The position numbers and the translations under genes are program-made. The notes below the pieces were generated by a model. That model ran no database searches, had not been told where the DNA came from, and worked only from the letters and a program-made list of their open reading frames with translations. From Siphonodentalium dalli (lineage: Eukaryota > Mollusca > Scaphopoda > Gadilida > Siphonodentaliidae): 64,000 nucleotides of DNA. The stretch covers positions 95,165,345-95,229,344 of the forward strand of contig CP136061.1 of assembly GCA_032622095.1 (NCBI GenBank), read 5' to 3'. This document shows positions 62,943 through 64,000 of this stretch, in pieces (position 1 is the stretch's first letter; each line of letters starts with the position of its first letter).

Positions 62943-63962
62943 CTAATATACATGAACAGAATCCTTTATTTGGACTCTATAAAATTTTGGGAAATTTTGG
63001 AAACATTGGGTCCACAAAGCCCTTAAAAGGTACCTATAATATTTTTCGCATTCCATGACTGCTTTTCTTTTTACTTTGGCTTTTTTCTTTGAATAATTTA
63101 TACAAAAACTTTTAATTTTGTCTAATTCGTTGACTCCCACCATGTATCTATAGATTGACTGATTGGAAATAACTTATTCCAAAAATCTACAAAAACACTC
63201 AAAAACTGTTTATCTTTTAATAAAGAATCGTTGAATTTCCAGTATCCTGGTCCTTGTGTAATTTTGGATTTTTGCACCATTTTTAAGATTACATAATCGC
63301 GGTCGGAGAAAGGACATGGTTTAATGTCGGTCAAAATTACATCATCTTTATTTCGTTTATAAATATCGAATCTATCTAACCGATTAGCTATACCTGGGCT
63401 AGTCCATGTTGTATTAACTAATGTTGGATTTAGATGTCTAAAAATATCGATCAATTTATATTTCGTGCAATAAGATTCTATAGTTTTGGATCCGACTGTG
63501 CCATATATAGGGTTTCCGCCACGTTTATCTAATCTGGTATTAGATACGCAATTAAAATCACCTCCCCAGATAATACAGCGATTTGTTTTGAGATGGGAAT
63601 GAATATTTTCGAGGAATTCTACCCACTCACTTTTATCAGTGGGGACATAATTGTTTACGATTTCGATACCGGGAATCCCCAATCGAAAAATCAAGTACAA
63701 GAAGTCTGCCATCGAAATCACTAAAAATATTATCTAAAGTAAAAGGGACCCAATTTGCGATTAAAATTCCAACACCACGAGCTAAGTTAGTACCAAATGA
63801 CCAAAAAGATTTTTTTGAAAATTGAATATTATCCACATGCGTTTCTTGCAAGAGAATTATGTCTACTTTGTTCAGCGCGCAAAAAGTAAACAGCCTAGCC
63901 CTTTTAAGGTTATCGCGTAAACCACACGCATTCAGCGTTAAGAAGCTAAGGTCGTGATCCAT
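62943..63962 (-). pseudogene. 5' part of a Tx1/L1-type LINE endonuclease domain, inactive
   Basis: On the - strand from 63962: MDHDLSFLTLNACGLRDNLK, then DIILLQETHVDN, then after a frameshift near 63665 IEIVNNYVPTDKSEWVEFLE, IIWGGDFNCVSN, NRLDRFDIYKRN, FSDRDYVILKMV, and GPGYWKFNDSLL. After a second frameshift near 63130 it reads NELDKIKSFCINYSKKKAKV. This is the apurinic-type endonuclease of L1/Tx1-like LINEs. The SDH motif reads SDRD, so the catalytic His is lost (CAC to CGC). The reverse transcriptase is missing. Confidence 0.85.
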
Positions 63963-64000
63963 AATAAAGGTTATATGTGAGATCAGTTAAGTGAAGGCCA

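Noticed and set aside
62943-63962. LINE endonuclease as an upstream exon of the EEP gene
   Set aside because: Both belong to the broad endonuclease/exonuclease/phosphatase fold and the same strand. But this copy contains the complete endonuclease (ETH to SDRD) followed by GPGYWKFN, which is L1/Tx1 LINE-specific, and it is frameshifted.

Overview
This 64 kb window looks like nuclear DNA of an invertebrate animal. It has spliced genes, long AT-rich introns, dense small transposable elements, homopolymer G/C runs of up to 42 bases and no sign of bacterial gene organisation. A CELF/Bruno-type gene, Tx1/L1-like and CR1/jockey-like LINE fragments, Helitrons, and 'gggggtata...gtccgtccg' type repeats suggest a marine lophotrochozoan, perhaps a mollusc. 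That placement is inference only. Very little of the window is coding, and nearly all the listed open frames are chance or repeat-derived.  Two real genes are visible. (1) On the + strand, six exons between 9614 and 23026 encode the C-terminal part of a CELF1/2-type RNA-binding protein: the low-complexity linker, then RRM3, ending at TAG. RRM1, RRM2 and the 5' end lie outside the window. The five internal exons are all multiples of three and start and end in phase 1. (2) On the - strand, three exons (57083-56916, 51009-50932, 46281-46060) encode the C-terminal part of an endonuclease/exonuclease/phosphatase (EEP) protein of the CCR4/Angel/PDE12/nocturnin type, followed by a nearby AATAAA. Its 5' exons are not seen. 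LINE remains lie at 52420-54104, 57735-57905 and 62943-63962; all are broken.  The rest is dominated by short foldback elements. Family A (about 254 or 430 bp) shows 8-bp target duplications (hAT-like). Family B and its relatives D and G have CCCTTT ends and TTAA targets (piggyBac-like). Family C (about 215 bp, CAGTAATGCCC ends) has TA targets (Tc1/mariner-like). Family E has TTAAAGGTACTCAATCC ends. Families A and B share a 'palindrome of palindromes' design: each half is a hairpin and the second half is the reverse complement of the first. The B double hairpin also occurs inside elements with unrelated termini, and copy-specific substitutions are mirrored in both arms of individual hairpins. 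This is the best candidate here for an undescribed mobile-element behaviour.  The 44-51 kb region is a nested structure. A roughly 400-bp repeat, H, occurs three times. One copy is split by a 3.3-kb Helitron (47344-50652) whose empty site can be read from the other two copies. That Helitron carries a mariner-like MITE, which itself has an internal replacement. Two inverted H copies lie just inside the two ends of the last EEP intron.
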